DNA of 64,000 bases from Aquipseudomonas ullengensis (GTDB lineage Bacteria > Pseudomonadota > Gammaproteobacteria > Pseudomonadales > Pseudomonadaceae): the NCBI RefSeq assembly GCF_014174475.1, contig NZ_JACJUD010000003.1, forward strand, positions 587,406 through 651,405, written 5' to 3'. A program made the position numbers and the translations under genes. Of the stretch, positions 56,269-63,239 are shown one piece after another; the stretch's first letter is position 1, and every line of letters starts with the position of its first letter. A model generated the notes under the pieces. That model was not told the DNA's origin and searched no databases. It was given only the letters and a program-made list of their open reading frames with translations.

Positions 56269-57882
56269 CTAGACCGCCGCCGCCTCGAAGCTGTCGGCGC
56301 GCGCCATGCTCCACATGCGTGGGTAGAACTCGCCGGAAATCTCGCCACTGAGCAGCTCGCCGGGCTTGAGGAACACATGCAGCTGCGAGTACAGCTTGAT
56401 CTCGCTGGCTGACATGCGCCGCACCAGGTGCTTGGCCTGGATCTGCGAAGGGTGGTCGAGGCCGGCGGCGGCGATCATCTCGGCCAGGGCCTTGAGCGTG
56501 TTGCGGTGGAAGCTGTGCACGCGCTCGGCCTTGTCTGGCACCACCAGGGCGCGCTGGCGCAGTTTGTCCTGGGTGGCCACGCCGGTCGGGCATTTGTTGG
56601 TGTGGCAGCTCTGCGACTGGATGCAGCCAATGGCGAACATGAAACCGCGTGCCGAGTTGGCCCAGTCGGCACCCAGGGCCATTACGGCGGCGATGTCGAA
56701 GGCGCTGACGATCTTGCCGCTGGCGCCCAGGCGGATCTTGTCGCGCAGGCCGCAGCCGACCAGGGTGTTGTGGGCGAACAGTAAACCTTCGCGCAGCGGC
56801 ACGCCGATGTGGTCGGTGAACTCCAGCGGCGCCGCACCGGTGCCGCCTTCCTTGCCATCGACCACGATGAAGTCCGGCAGGATGCCGCTCTGCAACATGG
56901 CTTTGGCGATGCCCATGAACTCCCACGGGTGGCCCAGGCACAGCTTGAAACCCACCGGCTTGCCGCCGGACAGCTCGCGCAGCTGGGCGATGAACTGGAG
57001 CATTTCCAGCGGTGTGGAAAAGGCGCTGTGGCGCGCCGGCGAGATGCAGTCCACGCCCATTGGCACGCCACGGGTCAGGGATATTTCCTCGGTGACCTTG
57101 TGCATCGGCAGGATGCCGCCGTGGCCGGGTTTGGCGCCCTGGCTGAGCTTGATCTCGATCATCTTCACTTGCGGGTTCTGCGCCTGCTCGGCAAAGCGCT
57201 GCGGGTCGAAGCGGCCGTTTTCATCGCGACAGCCGAAGTAGCCGCTGCCCAACTCCCACACCAGATCGCCGCCGTGCTCGCGGTGATAGGGGCTGATGCT
57301 GCCTTCGCCGGTGTCGTGGTAGAAGCCGCCGAGCTTGGCGCCCTGATTGAGCGCGCGGATGGCGTTGGCGCTGAGCGAGCCAAAGCTCATCGCCGAGATG
57401 TTGAACACCGACGCCGAATACGGCTGGCTGCACTGCGGCCCACCGACGGTGACGCGGAAGGTGGCCGGGTCACTGTGGTCGGCCGGCAGCATGGAGTGGC
57501 TGATGAATTCGAAGTCGCTGCGGTACACATCGCTCAGGGTGCCGAAGGCCTTGTCGGCGCTCTGGTTCTTCGCCCGCGCATACACCAGCGAACGCTGCGC
57601 GCGGGAGAACGGCAGCTTGTCGCCATCGGCTTCGAGCAGGTACTGGCGGATCTCCGGGCGGATGCCTTCCACCAGGTAGCGGATGTTGCCCAGGATCGGG
57701 TAATTGCGCCGCACCGCCTGGCGCGTCTGCAGTAGGTCGTTGCAACCGATCAGGCTGAGCACGCCGGTCAGCAGGGTGAAGGCCCACAACCATTCATGGG
57801 CGCCGAGGAAGGGCAGGCTGAGCAGGGTGAACAGCACGCAGAAGGCGAAGAAGGCATAGCGGTTCAGCAACGACAAGCTCAT
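56269..57882 (-). CDS. FMN-binding glutamate synthase family protein (GltB-like domain only)
   Basis: 537 aa membrane-anchored protein. Two N-terminal hydrophobic segments (about 8-45) precede a glutamate synthase central/FMN domain. Signatures include GEGSISPYHREHGGDLVWELG (about 198-218), EIKLSQGAKPGHGG (about 258-271), DGKEGGTGAAPLEF (about 345-358) and CHTNKCPTGVATQD (about 453-466). The last has cysteines resembling the 3Fe-4S ligand region. There is no glutaminase or GXGXG domain, so it is not a complete GOGAT. Physiological reaction unknown. Confidence 0.92.
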   Translation of the reverse strand: MSLSLLNRYAFFAFCVLFTLLSLPFLGAHEWLWAFTLLTGVLSLIGCNDLLQTRQAVRRNYPILGNIRYLVEGIRPEIRQYLLEADGDKLPFSRAQRSLVYARAKNQSADKAFGTLSDVYRSDFEFISHSMLPADHSDPATFRVTVGGPQCSQPYSASVFNISAMSFGSLSANAIRALNQGAKLGGFYHDTGEGSISPYHREHGGDLVWELGSGYFGCRDENGRFDPQRFAEQAQNPQVKMIEIKLSQGAKPGHGGILPMHKVTEEISLTRGVPMGVDCISPARHSAFSTPLEMLQFIAQLRELSGGKPVGFKLCLGHPWEFMGIAKAMLQSGILPDFIVVDGKEGGTGAAPLEFTDHIGVPLREGLLFAHNTLVGCGLRDKIRLGASGKIVSAFDIAAVMALGADWANSARGFMFAIGCIQSQSCHTNKCPTGVATQDKLRQRALVVPDKAERVHSFHRNTLKALAEMIAAAGLDHPSQIQAKHLVRRMSASEIKLYSQLHVFLKPGELLSGEISGEFYPRMWSMARADSFEAAAV

Positions 57883-57988
57883 GGGTGCTTCCTGATGGCG
57901 ACGGGCTGGTAGAGCCTAACCCCTGACCCGCATAGCGGCCAGCCAGGTACAGCCTTGTTGTGGGAAGGATGTTGCTGAACGTAGGCAG

Positions 57989-58447
57989 TTAGACAACCTT
58001 GAGCACTTCTGCGGCCAGGCGGTCGAGGTTCTGCTCGTTGGCCGGGATCACCAGCGCGGCGATCCGCTGGTGCTCGGCCACGGAATCGAACTCCTGACGC
58101 CAGTCCACCCGTGTCTGCGAGCCCTGCGCGGTAAAGCGGATGGTCAGCAGAAAGTGGTGCCCATTGAGGTGCTCGATGACCACCCGCTGCTGCGGCACCA
58201 CCTCGATAAACACGCTTTCGTTCGGATAGTCGCTGCCGTCCGGGCCATGCATGACGAAGCGCCACCTGCCGCCGGGGCGCAGATCAAACTCGCTGAAGGT
58301 ATTGCTAAAGCCATTCGGCCCCCACCAGCGCGCCAGATGAGCTGGGTCGCTGAAGGCCTGGTACACGCGAGCGCAGGGCGCATCGATCAGGCGCGAGTGG
58401 ACGAAAGCGCGCTCGTCGTTGGTTTCATCATGGGTGTGTGTAGTCAT
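57989..58447 (-). CDS. SRPBCC / AHSA1 family protein
   Basis: 152 aa from the ATG at 58447. START-like fold of the Aha1 C-terminal type: RLIDAPCARVYQAFSDPAHLARWWGPNG (about 18-45), FDLRPGGRWRFVMHGPDG and a C-terminal helix. It would bind a small hydrophobic ligand; the ligand is unknown. The longer frame to 58681 is antisense to the next small gene and is not used. Confidence 0.88.
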   Translation of the reverse strand: MTTHTHDETNDERAFVHSRLIDAPCARVYQAFSDPAHLARWWGPNGFSNTFSEFDLRPGGRWRFVMHGPDGSDYPNESVFIEVVPQQRVVIEHLNGHHFLLTIRFTAQGSQTRVDWRQEFDSVAEHQRIAALVIPANEQNLDRLAAEVLKVV

Positions 58448-58497
58448 CGGCGTCTCCCTTGGGGGAATGATTGATTGCTCAACGCTAGCCGAGCGCA

Positions 58498-58701
58498 TTA
58501 CAGCCGCACAAAGTAAGGCAGTACCGAGAGCGCCCCGCCAATCCCTACCAGCAACAGGGTGTCTTCGGTGAAGTACGGAAAGATCATCAACGCCAGGCCA
58601 CAGACCATCGGCACCACGGCGTTCTGCTTCTTGCCATAGAGGAAGTAACCGAGCCCGACCGAACCGAACAGCAGGCCCCACAACAGCAGTGATGTACTCA
58701 A
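58498..58701 (-). CDS. small two-helix membrane protein
   Basis: 67 aa almost entirely hydrophobic, with helices at about 4-20, 28-44 and 48-62. The KKQNAVVPMVCGLALMIFPYF pattern recurs in many proteobacterial small membrane proteins of unknown function. It lies 50 bp upstream of the SRPBCC gene in the same direction. Confidence 0.75.
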   Translation of the reverse strand: MSTSLLLWGLLFGSVGLGYFLYGKKQNAVVPMVCGLALMIFPYFTEDTLLLVGIGGALSVLPYFVRL

Positions 58702-58761
58702 GCAGGTCCTCGCAGAAGGGTTGGCCGATGAGCTGATTTCATCCGGGTTGGTCGATTCATG

Positions 58762-59067
58762 TCACGCGAAGACGGGACGGAAGAAACTGCGCTCATAACT
58801 GAGGATGCAGTGAGTGTCTGCGGCGTACTGGAATGCAGCCTGGCACTCCTGGTCGTGCAGCGACTTTTCCCGGTACGCCTCGTACAACGCCAGGGAGGGG
58901 AAGGTGAACATCGCCAGCGCTACGTTGTTGGCGCCCTCCGAAGGGAGAAAGTAGCCATGGTGCGTACCGCCCAATCTCTCGACCAGAGGAATCCACAGTT
59001 TGCCGTAGTGCTCAAATTCCTTGAGCTTGTATGGGTCGATGATGTAGCGCAGATAACAGGTGACCAT
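58762..59067 (-). CDS. NIPSNAP family protein
   Basis: 101 aa dimeric ferredoxin-like fold of the NIPSNAP type. YLRYIIDPYKLKEFEHYGKLWIP (about 5-27) and GTHHGYFLPSEGANNVALAMF are characteristic. No function assigned. The base composition is visibly less GC-rich than the core genes to its left. Together with the next VOC gene it sits between core chromosome and the cassette array and may be a captured pair. Confidence 0.85.
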   Translation of the reverse strand: MVTCYLRYIIDPYKLKEFEHYGKLWIPLVERLGGTHHGYFLPSEGANNVALAMFTFPSLALYEAYREKSLHDQECQAAFQYAADTHCILSYERSFFRPVFA

Positions 59068-59115
59068 GGGGGCTCTTTCGTATTGATGGTGGATGGGGGC
59101 TGCGTGACTGAAGGG

Positions 59116-59475
59116 TCAGGCCTCAGGCTCCGACCATACCGCGAACTCATTGCCACTTGGCTCGGTGAAGTGGAACCGACGGCCGCCCGGAAACGAAAAG
59201 ATCGGCTTTACAACCAGGCCTCCCGCGGTTGTCACCTTGGAGAGTGTTTCCTCCAGGCGCTCACTGTAGAAAACAATCAGTGCGCTGCCATTGCTCGTGC
59301 TAGCAGCCATCTCAGCCCTAAAGAACCCGCCATCCAATCCTTGGCCAGAGAAAGCGGCGTAGTCCGGGCCGTAATCCACAAAGGCCCAGCCGAAGGCGGA
59401 TTGAAAGAATGACTTGGTGGCGGCTAGATCCTTGGCGGGGTATTCCACGTAGTTGATCTTTTCGTGAGTGGGCAT
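59116..59475 (-). CDS. VOC family protein, possibly the terminal integron cassette gene
   Basis: 119 aa glyoxalase-fold protein: YVEYPAKDLAATKSFFQSAFGW (about 9-30), GGFFRAE (about 49-55) and a C-terminal FHFTEPSGNEFAVWS. The ATG lies only 17 nt beyond the core site of the last attC (59492-59498), exactly where cassette ORFs start. There is no attC after its stop. It is either a terminal cassette that lost its attC or an old chromosomal neighbour. Base composition is intermediate between core and array. Confidence 0.85.
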   Translation of the reverse strand: MPTHEKINYVEYPAKDLAATKSFFQSAFGWAFVDYGPDYAAFSGQGLDGGFFRAEMAASTSNGSALIVFYSERLEETLSKVTTAGGLVVKPIFSFPGGRRFHFTEPSGNEFAVWSEPEA

Positions 59476-59491
59476 GGGGGATTTCCGTTGG

Positions 59492-59549
59492 AGCTAACGT
59501 TTGGTTACGGGGCGCGCTTTAGCCGGTCCCGGTGAGCGACTTGTTAGGC
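59492..59549 (-). repeat. attC A (terminal, truncated)
   Basis: 58 bp instead of 76. Between GTGAGCGA and CTTGTTAGG about 18 bp are missing compared with attC E, removing most of the L'' box. The central stem is also mismatched. The core GTTAGCT on the minus strand is off-consensus. Probably inactive for excision. Confidence 0.8.
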
Positions 59550-60038
59550 GCACGCTACGCGAACCGCAGAAACGGTTGCTTTGATTTTATCCTCGGCCGC
59601 TTTTGAACGAAAACTCGCTCTCTTAGCGCGCTCCGGTTTATTGATGTAACTGGTTCCTTTGTATGGATTTAACAGCGTAAGGTTCGCGTTGTTAGCGGTG
59701 AGAGTTTGAATTTCTTGGTTCAACCAGCGCTCCATCTCGTTTATACGATCAATGGAGGTTCTGCGTTCATCAGGGTTTTCTGAGTAGTCATCAAAGTGCT
59801 CAAAGACATAGGTGTAATCACGAGCTTCATGGCTAATAACTTTGTTTCTTACTTGGCTATGGATTTCATTGTAAGAAAAATGATTTCCGCAACGAGATAT
59901 AAGTGGATTACAGCCTTCTCTGTTGTCACCTACCTTTCCCACATATAGGTCTGTGTGCTCGTCGGACTTTGCCACAACAACGTACACGGCATATTTCCGT
60001 TTCAGGCTTTCTCGGTGAATGTGAAATGTGTGTGGCAT
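59544..60038 (-). CDS. cassette ORF: GIY-YIG-like protein
   Basis: 164 aa, ATG at 60038 just inside the cassette and stop within the downstream attC. Residues about 16-55 show a GIY-YIG-like start: YAVYVVVAK, then LYVGKVGDN, then SRCGNHFSYN, matching the paired motif, beta-hairpin and helix-Arg pattern. A predicted helical part with DRINEMERWLNQEIQ and a basic C-terminus (KPERAKRASFRSKAAEDK) could bind DNA. GIY-YIG domains are nucleases in homing enzymes, repair and restriction; the role here is unknown. AT-rich. Confidence 0.75.
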   Translation of the reverse strand: MPHTFHIHRESLKRKYAVYVVVAKSDEHTDLYVGKVGDNREGCNPLISRCGNHFSYNEIHSQVRNKVISHEARDYTYVFEHFDDYSENPDERRTSIDRINEMERWLNQEIQTLTANNANLTLLNPYKGTSYINKPERAKRASFRSKAAEDKIKATVSAVRVACA

Positions 60039-60048
60039 ATGTTGTGTG

Positions 60049-60124
60049 CCTAACGATTAAGCTAAGGGGCCGGCTTTAGCCGGTCCCAGTGAGCGAAGCG
60101 AACGGTTTGAACCATTTGTTAGGT
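60049..60124 (-). repeat. attC B
   Basis: 76 bp, ACCTAAC (minus, 60118-60124) to GTTAGGC (60049-60055). Central stem CCGGC-TTTA-GCCGG. Its half nearer the ORF is identical to attC G, the other half resembles attC C (GATTAAGCTAAGGGG). Confidence 0.93.
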
Positions 60125-60771
60125 GATTGCCCGCTATTTTATTTAGGCCCCGGCCTCGGTTTTTATTTTACTTCCTTGCCTAGAAACTTTTGGGGGTAGG
60201 TTAGCTAGCTAATCCTGCCATAATTGATCCGACCGTCCACAGCCGCATGCCCCACAACTGCACAAGATCCATCCACATGTTACGCATTCTGGGAGGTTTT
60301 CTGATGTTATGGGGCTTTTGCATGACCAGCAGTTTGTTTCTCGACGTACTTTATTTGCTGAGTATCTAACGCCAGAATATTCTTTACCCATCGTTTGAAG
60401 TTTTAGTCGATGGCGAACAACCGATGAGCCTCGGTATTTCTCAAGAATTTTTGTTTTCTGTGCCTGATCTTGAATTGATATTGAGTTGCTTCTTGCGTGA
60501 TCGCGCTCAAGATTAATAAATTGATCTTTTTCTAAATACCAAAATGTGACGATTTCTCCAGATGGGGGTATTCTTTTATCGAATACTAGTGTTTGATCAT
60601 TTAATCGGGCTACCCATAGTTTCTCATTTTCATGCGCTAAGAGTTTTTCGTTTAATATGCTCTGCAATTCCGGCGTCTTTTCACCGATTGAAGAATACCA
60701 ATCGTGTCCATGACGAACGTATTTCTTGCCTTTGTACTCAACTTCAACTCGGTCCATTTGAGCACCTAACG
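60083..60771 (-). repeat. 689-bp duplicated cassette, distal copy
   Basis: Identical by eye, with no differences found, to 63198-63886. The shared block includes the ORF, the 84-nt tail and the R''-side half of the attC; it stops in the attC centre on one side and just past the core site on the other. Confidence 0.95.
60209..60757 (-). CDS. cassette ORF: unknown protein with C-terminal zinc-ribbon-like cysteines (distal copy)
   Basis: 182 aa, not recognised. ATG 14 nt after the attC C core. The N-terminal YKGKKYVRHGHDWYSS and the central charged part with FWYLEKDQFINLERDHARSN have no family I know. Residues about 143-175 hold ten cysteines: CWSCK, CVTCGW, CSCGACGCG, consistent with one or two zinc-binding knuckles. 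No signal peptide or membrane helix. An 84-nt untranslated tail separates the stop from attC B. Strongly AT-rich. Identical to the ORF at 63324-63872. Confidence 0.85.
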   Translation of the reverse strand: MDRVEVEYKGKKYVRHGHDWYSSIGEKTPELQSILNEKLLAHENEKLWVARLNDQTLVFDKRIPPSGEIVTFWYLEKDQFINLERDHARSNSISIQDQAQKTKILEKYRGSSVVRHRLKLQTMGKEYSGVRYSANKVRRETNCWSCKSPITSENLPECVTCGWILCSCGACGCGRSDQLWQD

Positions 60772-60839
60772 ATTAAGCTAAGGGGCCGCGGAACGCGGTC
60801 CCAGCGAACGAAGTGAGCGCTTTGAGCGCATTGTTAGGT
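60764..60839 (-). repeat. attC C
   Basis: 76 bp from ACCTAAC (minus, 60833-60839) to GTTAGGT (60764-60770). The central stem CCGCGGAACGCGG differs in sequence from the other sites but keeps pairing. Confidence 0.92.
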
Positions 60840-60844
60840 GATAC

Positions 60845-61378
60845 TCACTGTTGGAAGGATAGCGCCCACCTGCCGTTAGTGAATGAAACCTTACCTTTTA
60901 CTGGTTGGGACGCACAACATAGAGCATCCTTTGACCAGTCAGGCACGAAGCCAGAGAACATGATTTCGCCGTTTTCAAGATAGAGCCGCTCAAGGTGCTT
61001 TGGGAAGTCAGATGGGGTTTGAATCGGTGTGGAGAGTTCGGAAACCACATGAATTTTGTTGTAGGCGCCATGCTTCATAGTAATCAGCAGCATACGCCCC
61101 ATAGCACTGCCGCCTGAGCAGCCAGCATCTAAGCCAACTGCTGCGACAAAAACTGGTTCTTTTTGAATTTTGTACTTGACCATGTGGCTTTGATTGAAGC
61201 TGAAGGAGCAGCCTATAGCGTTTCCGTAGCCTTCAAGTAAGGCAGGTATTGTTTTTTCGGCTGCTAGTTGCTCTGCATCCCATACTTTCTCTGCATCTAT
61301 GTCTTTCTGTGACACCTCTGCCCAGCACGGCAGGCAGAATAGGATAAGCGAAAGAGCACGAAGGCTTTGAAGTTCCAT
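60845..61378 (-). CDS. cassette ORF: secreted protein of unknown function
   Basis: 177 aa from the ATG at 61378. A signal peptide (LRALSLILFCLPCWA) has a likely cleavage at CWA-EV. The mature part has four further cysteines (IGCSF, AGCSGG, LCCAS), suggesting disulfides in the periplasm. No family recognised. The attC-derived TTAGGTGAAA directly before the ATG offers AGGTG as ribosome site. A GTG at 61384 in the same frame lies inside the attC. Confidence 0.8.
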   Translation of the reverse strand: MELQSLRALSLILFCLPCWAEVSQKDIDAEKVWDAEQLAAEKTIPALLEGYGNAIGCSFSFNQSHMVKYKIQKEPVFVAAVGLDAGCSGGSAMGRMLLITMKHGAYNKIHVVSELSTPIQTPSDFPKHLERLYLENGEIMFSGFVPDWSKDALCCASQPVKGKVSFTNGRWALSFQQ

Positions 61379-61382
61379 TTTC

Positions 61383-61458
61383 ACCTAACGTTTGGTTAAG
61401 GGGCGGGCTTTAGCCCGTCCCAGTGAGCGAAGCGAACGGTTTGAACCAGTTGTTAGGG
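61383..61458 (-). repeat. attC D
   Basis: 76 bp with CGGGC-TTTA-GCCCG central stem and GGTTTGAACC box; minus-strand ends CCCTAAC and GTTAGGT. Confidence 0.93.
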
Positions 61459-61926
61459 TTTTTGCCCACGCCGGCTGCGTGAGTTAAACAGCGTTGTGTG
61501 GTTATCTATAATTCGTTCTTCGATTTCTTTGCGGCCAATTAATGCTGGCATGGTTTTTACGAGAAGATTTGATTCCATGAATTCTGTGAGTTGAAGCTCG
61601 ACATCTGGCGGAAAATTTATCTTAGAGCTGGCGCTCATGACCCCAGGTACTTCTGCGAATTTATGCTTGCCCAAGGAACGGCGAAATGCGTGGTTCATTG
61701 TTCTGAAAATATCTTTCATTCTCCCTTGAAGTGAACCGGTTTCTCCTGCATAGATGAGAATATTATTTTCAAATATGCAGTAGATTCCCGGCTTTTCTGG
61801 GAATGACGTTTTTCGCGTCAGCGGTATAGCGTTATCAGGGTTGCTGAGTTTCGCTGCGGCAGATTCTAGGTAATTGCTGATTTCTTCTTCATCTTGGCCT
61901 TCAACTACTGACGCCGTAATATTCAT
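61453..61926 (-). CDS. cassette ORF: second GIY-YIG-like protein
   Basis: 157 aa. ATG at 61926; the stop is inside attC D. The middle carries KPGIYCIFENNILIYAGETGS (in two parts, about 45-65), then LQGRMKDIF with the expected Arg: the GIY motif and a Y-A-G variant of YIG are seen. A helical C-terminal part has LTEFMESNLLVKTMPALIGRKEIEERI with a conserved-type Glu. It is not similar to the cassette ORF at 59544-60038 outside the fold motifs. Possible nuclease; activity unproven. Confidence 0.78.
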   Translation of the reverse strand: MNITASVVEGQDEEEISNYLESAAAKLSNPDNAIPLTRKTSFPEKPGIYCIFENNILIYAGETGSLQGRMKDIFRTMNHAFRRSLGKHKFAEVPGVMSASSKINFPPDVELQLTEFMESNLLVKTMPALIGRKEIEERIIDNHTTLFNSRSRRGQKP

Positions 61927-61936
61927 TTGGCAATTA

Positions 61937-62013
61937 CCCTAACGTTTGGTTAAGGGGCTGGCTTTAGCCAGTCCCGAGTGAGCGAAGCGAGCGGCTTGAA
62001 CCGCTTGTTAGGA
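61937..62013 (-). repeat. attC E
   Basis: 77 bp, minus-strand ends TCCTAAC and GTTAGGG. Central stem CTGGC-TTTA-GCCAG, and a GGCTTGAACC box with the extra base on the R'' side. Confidence 0.92.
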
Positions 62014-62481
62014 GGCAATCATTGCGAAGGCCATAACCCAAAGGCCAGGTGGTACAAGAACTATTACAATTAGGACAAATAACCCAAGAGCAATTTTAGG
62101 GGCGCGGAACTCATTGGCTGCTAACGCAATGATTGATAGGGCCACCAAGTCGCCAACTATGCTGGTTAAAAATGTCGGGAAAAAATACCTGGCGACTGAA
62201 ACAGCTATAAGCAGTATTGCTGTTAACCTGAGCGCAGATATTTCTTTTTTTGCAAAATATGGTAGCAAAGCGAAGAGTAGAATTATTCCAGAAAACTGAA
62301 CTAGGAGAATTTGAAACCTGCTCTGTGTTCTAAAAAAAGCGCTCAAAACTCTGGCGTGGTCGTTCCAATCCAAGCTGAGATTGTGGCTGATTGAAATTAA
62401 ACGAATAGCTATTGCAATAATTAGCAGAGATATAACAAGCAGGATTTCCCTGTGATTGTTCTTTGCAACTCCATTGCTCAT
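62008..62481 (-). CDS. cassette ORF: multi-pass membrane protein
   Basis: 157 aa from the ATG at 62481, 12 nt after the attC F core; the stop lies in attC E. Four to five hydrophobic helices (about 14-32, 58-75, 83-101, 106-122 and 132-152) fill most of the protein. No family recognised. Membrane proteins of unknown role are common in chromosomal integron cassettes. AT-rich. Confidence 0.8.
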   Translation of the reverse strand: MSNGVAKNNHREILLVISLLIIAIAIRLISISHNLSLDWNDHARVLSAFFRTQSRFQILLVQFSGIILLFALLPYFAKKEISALRLTAILLIAVSVARYFFPTFLTSIVGDLVALSIIALAANEFRAPKIALGLFVLIVIVLVPPGLWVMAFAMIAS

Positions 62482-62492
62482 GGTGTTTGTAC

Positions 62493-62549
62493 TCCTAACG
62501 TTCAAGCTCAGCGGGCGGCGTAGCCGTCCGGTGGAGCGACCAGTTCGGC
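62493..62549 (-). repeat. attC F (different lineage)
   Basis: 57 bp. Minus strand runs from GCCGAAC through CACCGGACGGCTACGCCG to CTTGAACGTTAGGA. It lacks the TTTA loop and GAACGG blocks of its neighbours, and its R'' carries GAAC in place of TAAC. Confidence 0.8.
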
Positions 62550-62553
62550 GGCG

Positions 62554-63123
62554 TCACGCGTCGGACCGCCCGGCGTTCCAACCCGTTCCCCCTGCCCATG
62601 CCTCCGCTGCCACCATGATCACATCGCACACCGGATCCTTGATGTAGCTATACGCTGCCAGATCCTCCGGATGGTAGTGGGCCAACGTCTCTTTGAGCCG
62701 CTGATACGCTGCTGCCATTGCCTGATCCGCCCTCAGGAAGTCCCGAAACAGGAGTGCGTACCGTTGGTTCGCTTTTCCTGCACATCGCACGTGAATATTG
62801 GCGCTGTGCCGATCGTCGCTCGGGCAGAACAACCACTTGGACCATTCCTTCCGTTCGCCGTCTGCTCCCGGCGGGACGTGGTCGGATGTCACGCGCTCAC
62901 GGCGCTGATAGCCAGCCTCGGCAAGCAGGGTCTCGACCGATGTCGTCAACTCCGCTGTCGTTACCTGAATGTCGATGACGTCCTTAGCCGCGAGTCCCGG
63001 TACGGACGTCGAGCCGATGTGATCGATGCGAAGCGCCAAGTCTCCGAGCGCGTCACGTATAGCCTGGCTATGCACCCGAAACTCCGCCTCCCACTCAGGA
63101 CGATACGGAACAATCTTGATCAT
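62554..63123 (-). CDS. cassette ORF: GrpB/UPF0157 family protein
   Basis: 189 aa of the GrpB (UPF0157) family, a nucleotidyltransferase-like fold. VPYRPEWEAEF (about 5-15) and DHIGSTSVPGLAAKDVIDIQV (about 34-54) are diagnostic. The family has been found near other enzymes and in integrons, but no firm reaction is known to me. This cassette is GC-rich compared with its neighbours and has a foreign attC, so it came from another array. Confidence 0.92.
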   Translation of the reverse strand: MIKIVPYRPEWEAEFRVHSQAIRDALGDLALRIDHIGSTSVPGLAAKDVIDIQVTTAELTTSVETLLAEAGYQRRERVTSDHVPPGADGERKEWSKWLFCPSDDRHSANIHVRCAGKANQRYALLFRDFLRADQAMAAAYQRLKETLAHYHPEDLAAYSYIKDPVCDVIMVAAEAWAGGTGWNAGRSDA

Positions 63124-63163
63124 TACGCTCCTCGCAGGACCATGCCTCGTTGCCTTTCAAGCC

Positions 63164-63239
63164 GTCGAACGTTTGGTTAAGGGGCGGGCTTTAGCCCGTC
63201 CCAGTGAGCGAAGCGAACGGTTTGAACCATTTGTTAGGT
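63164..63239 (-). repeat. attC G
   Basis: 76 bp, CGGGC-TTTA-GCCCG stem as in attC D. Its core on the minus strand is GTTCGAC because the following GrpB cassette supplies TTCGAC. Its R'' half equals attC B. Confidence 0.92.

Noticed and set aside
56269..57882. Large subunit of glutamate synthase
   Set aside because: Only the FMN/synthase domain is present; the glutaminase and C-terminal GXGXG domains of GltB are missing.
62456..63180. Plus-strand ORFs in the cassette array as evidence for the opposite orientation
   Set aside because: attC asymmetry (extra base in the box beside RYYYAAC) and the recognised GrpB protein both fix the minus strand as sense.
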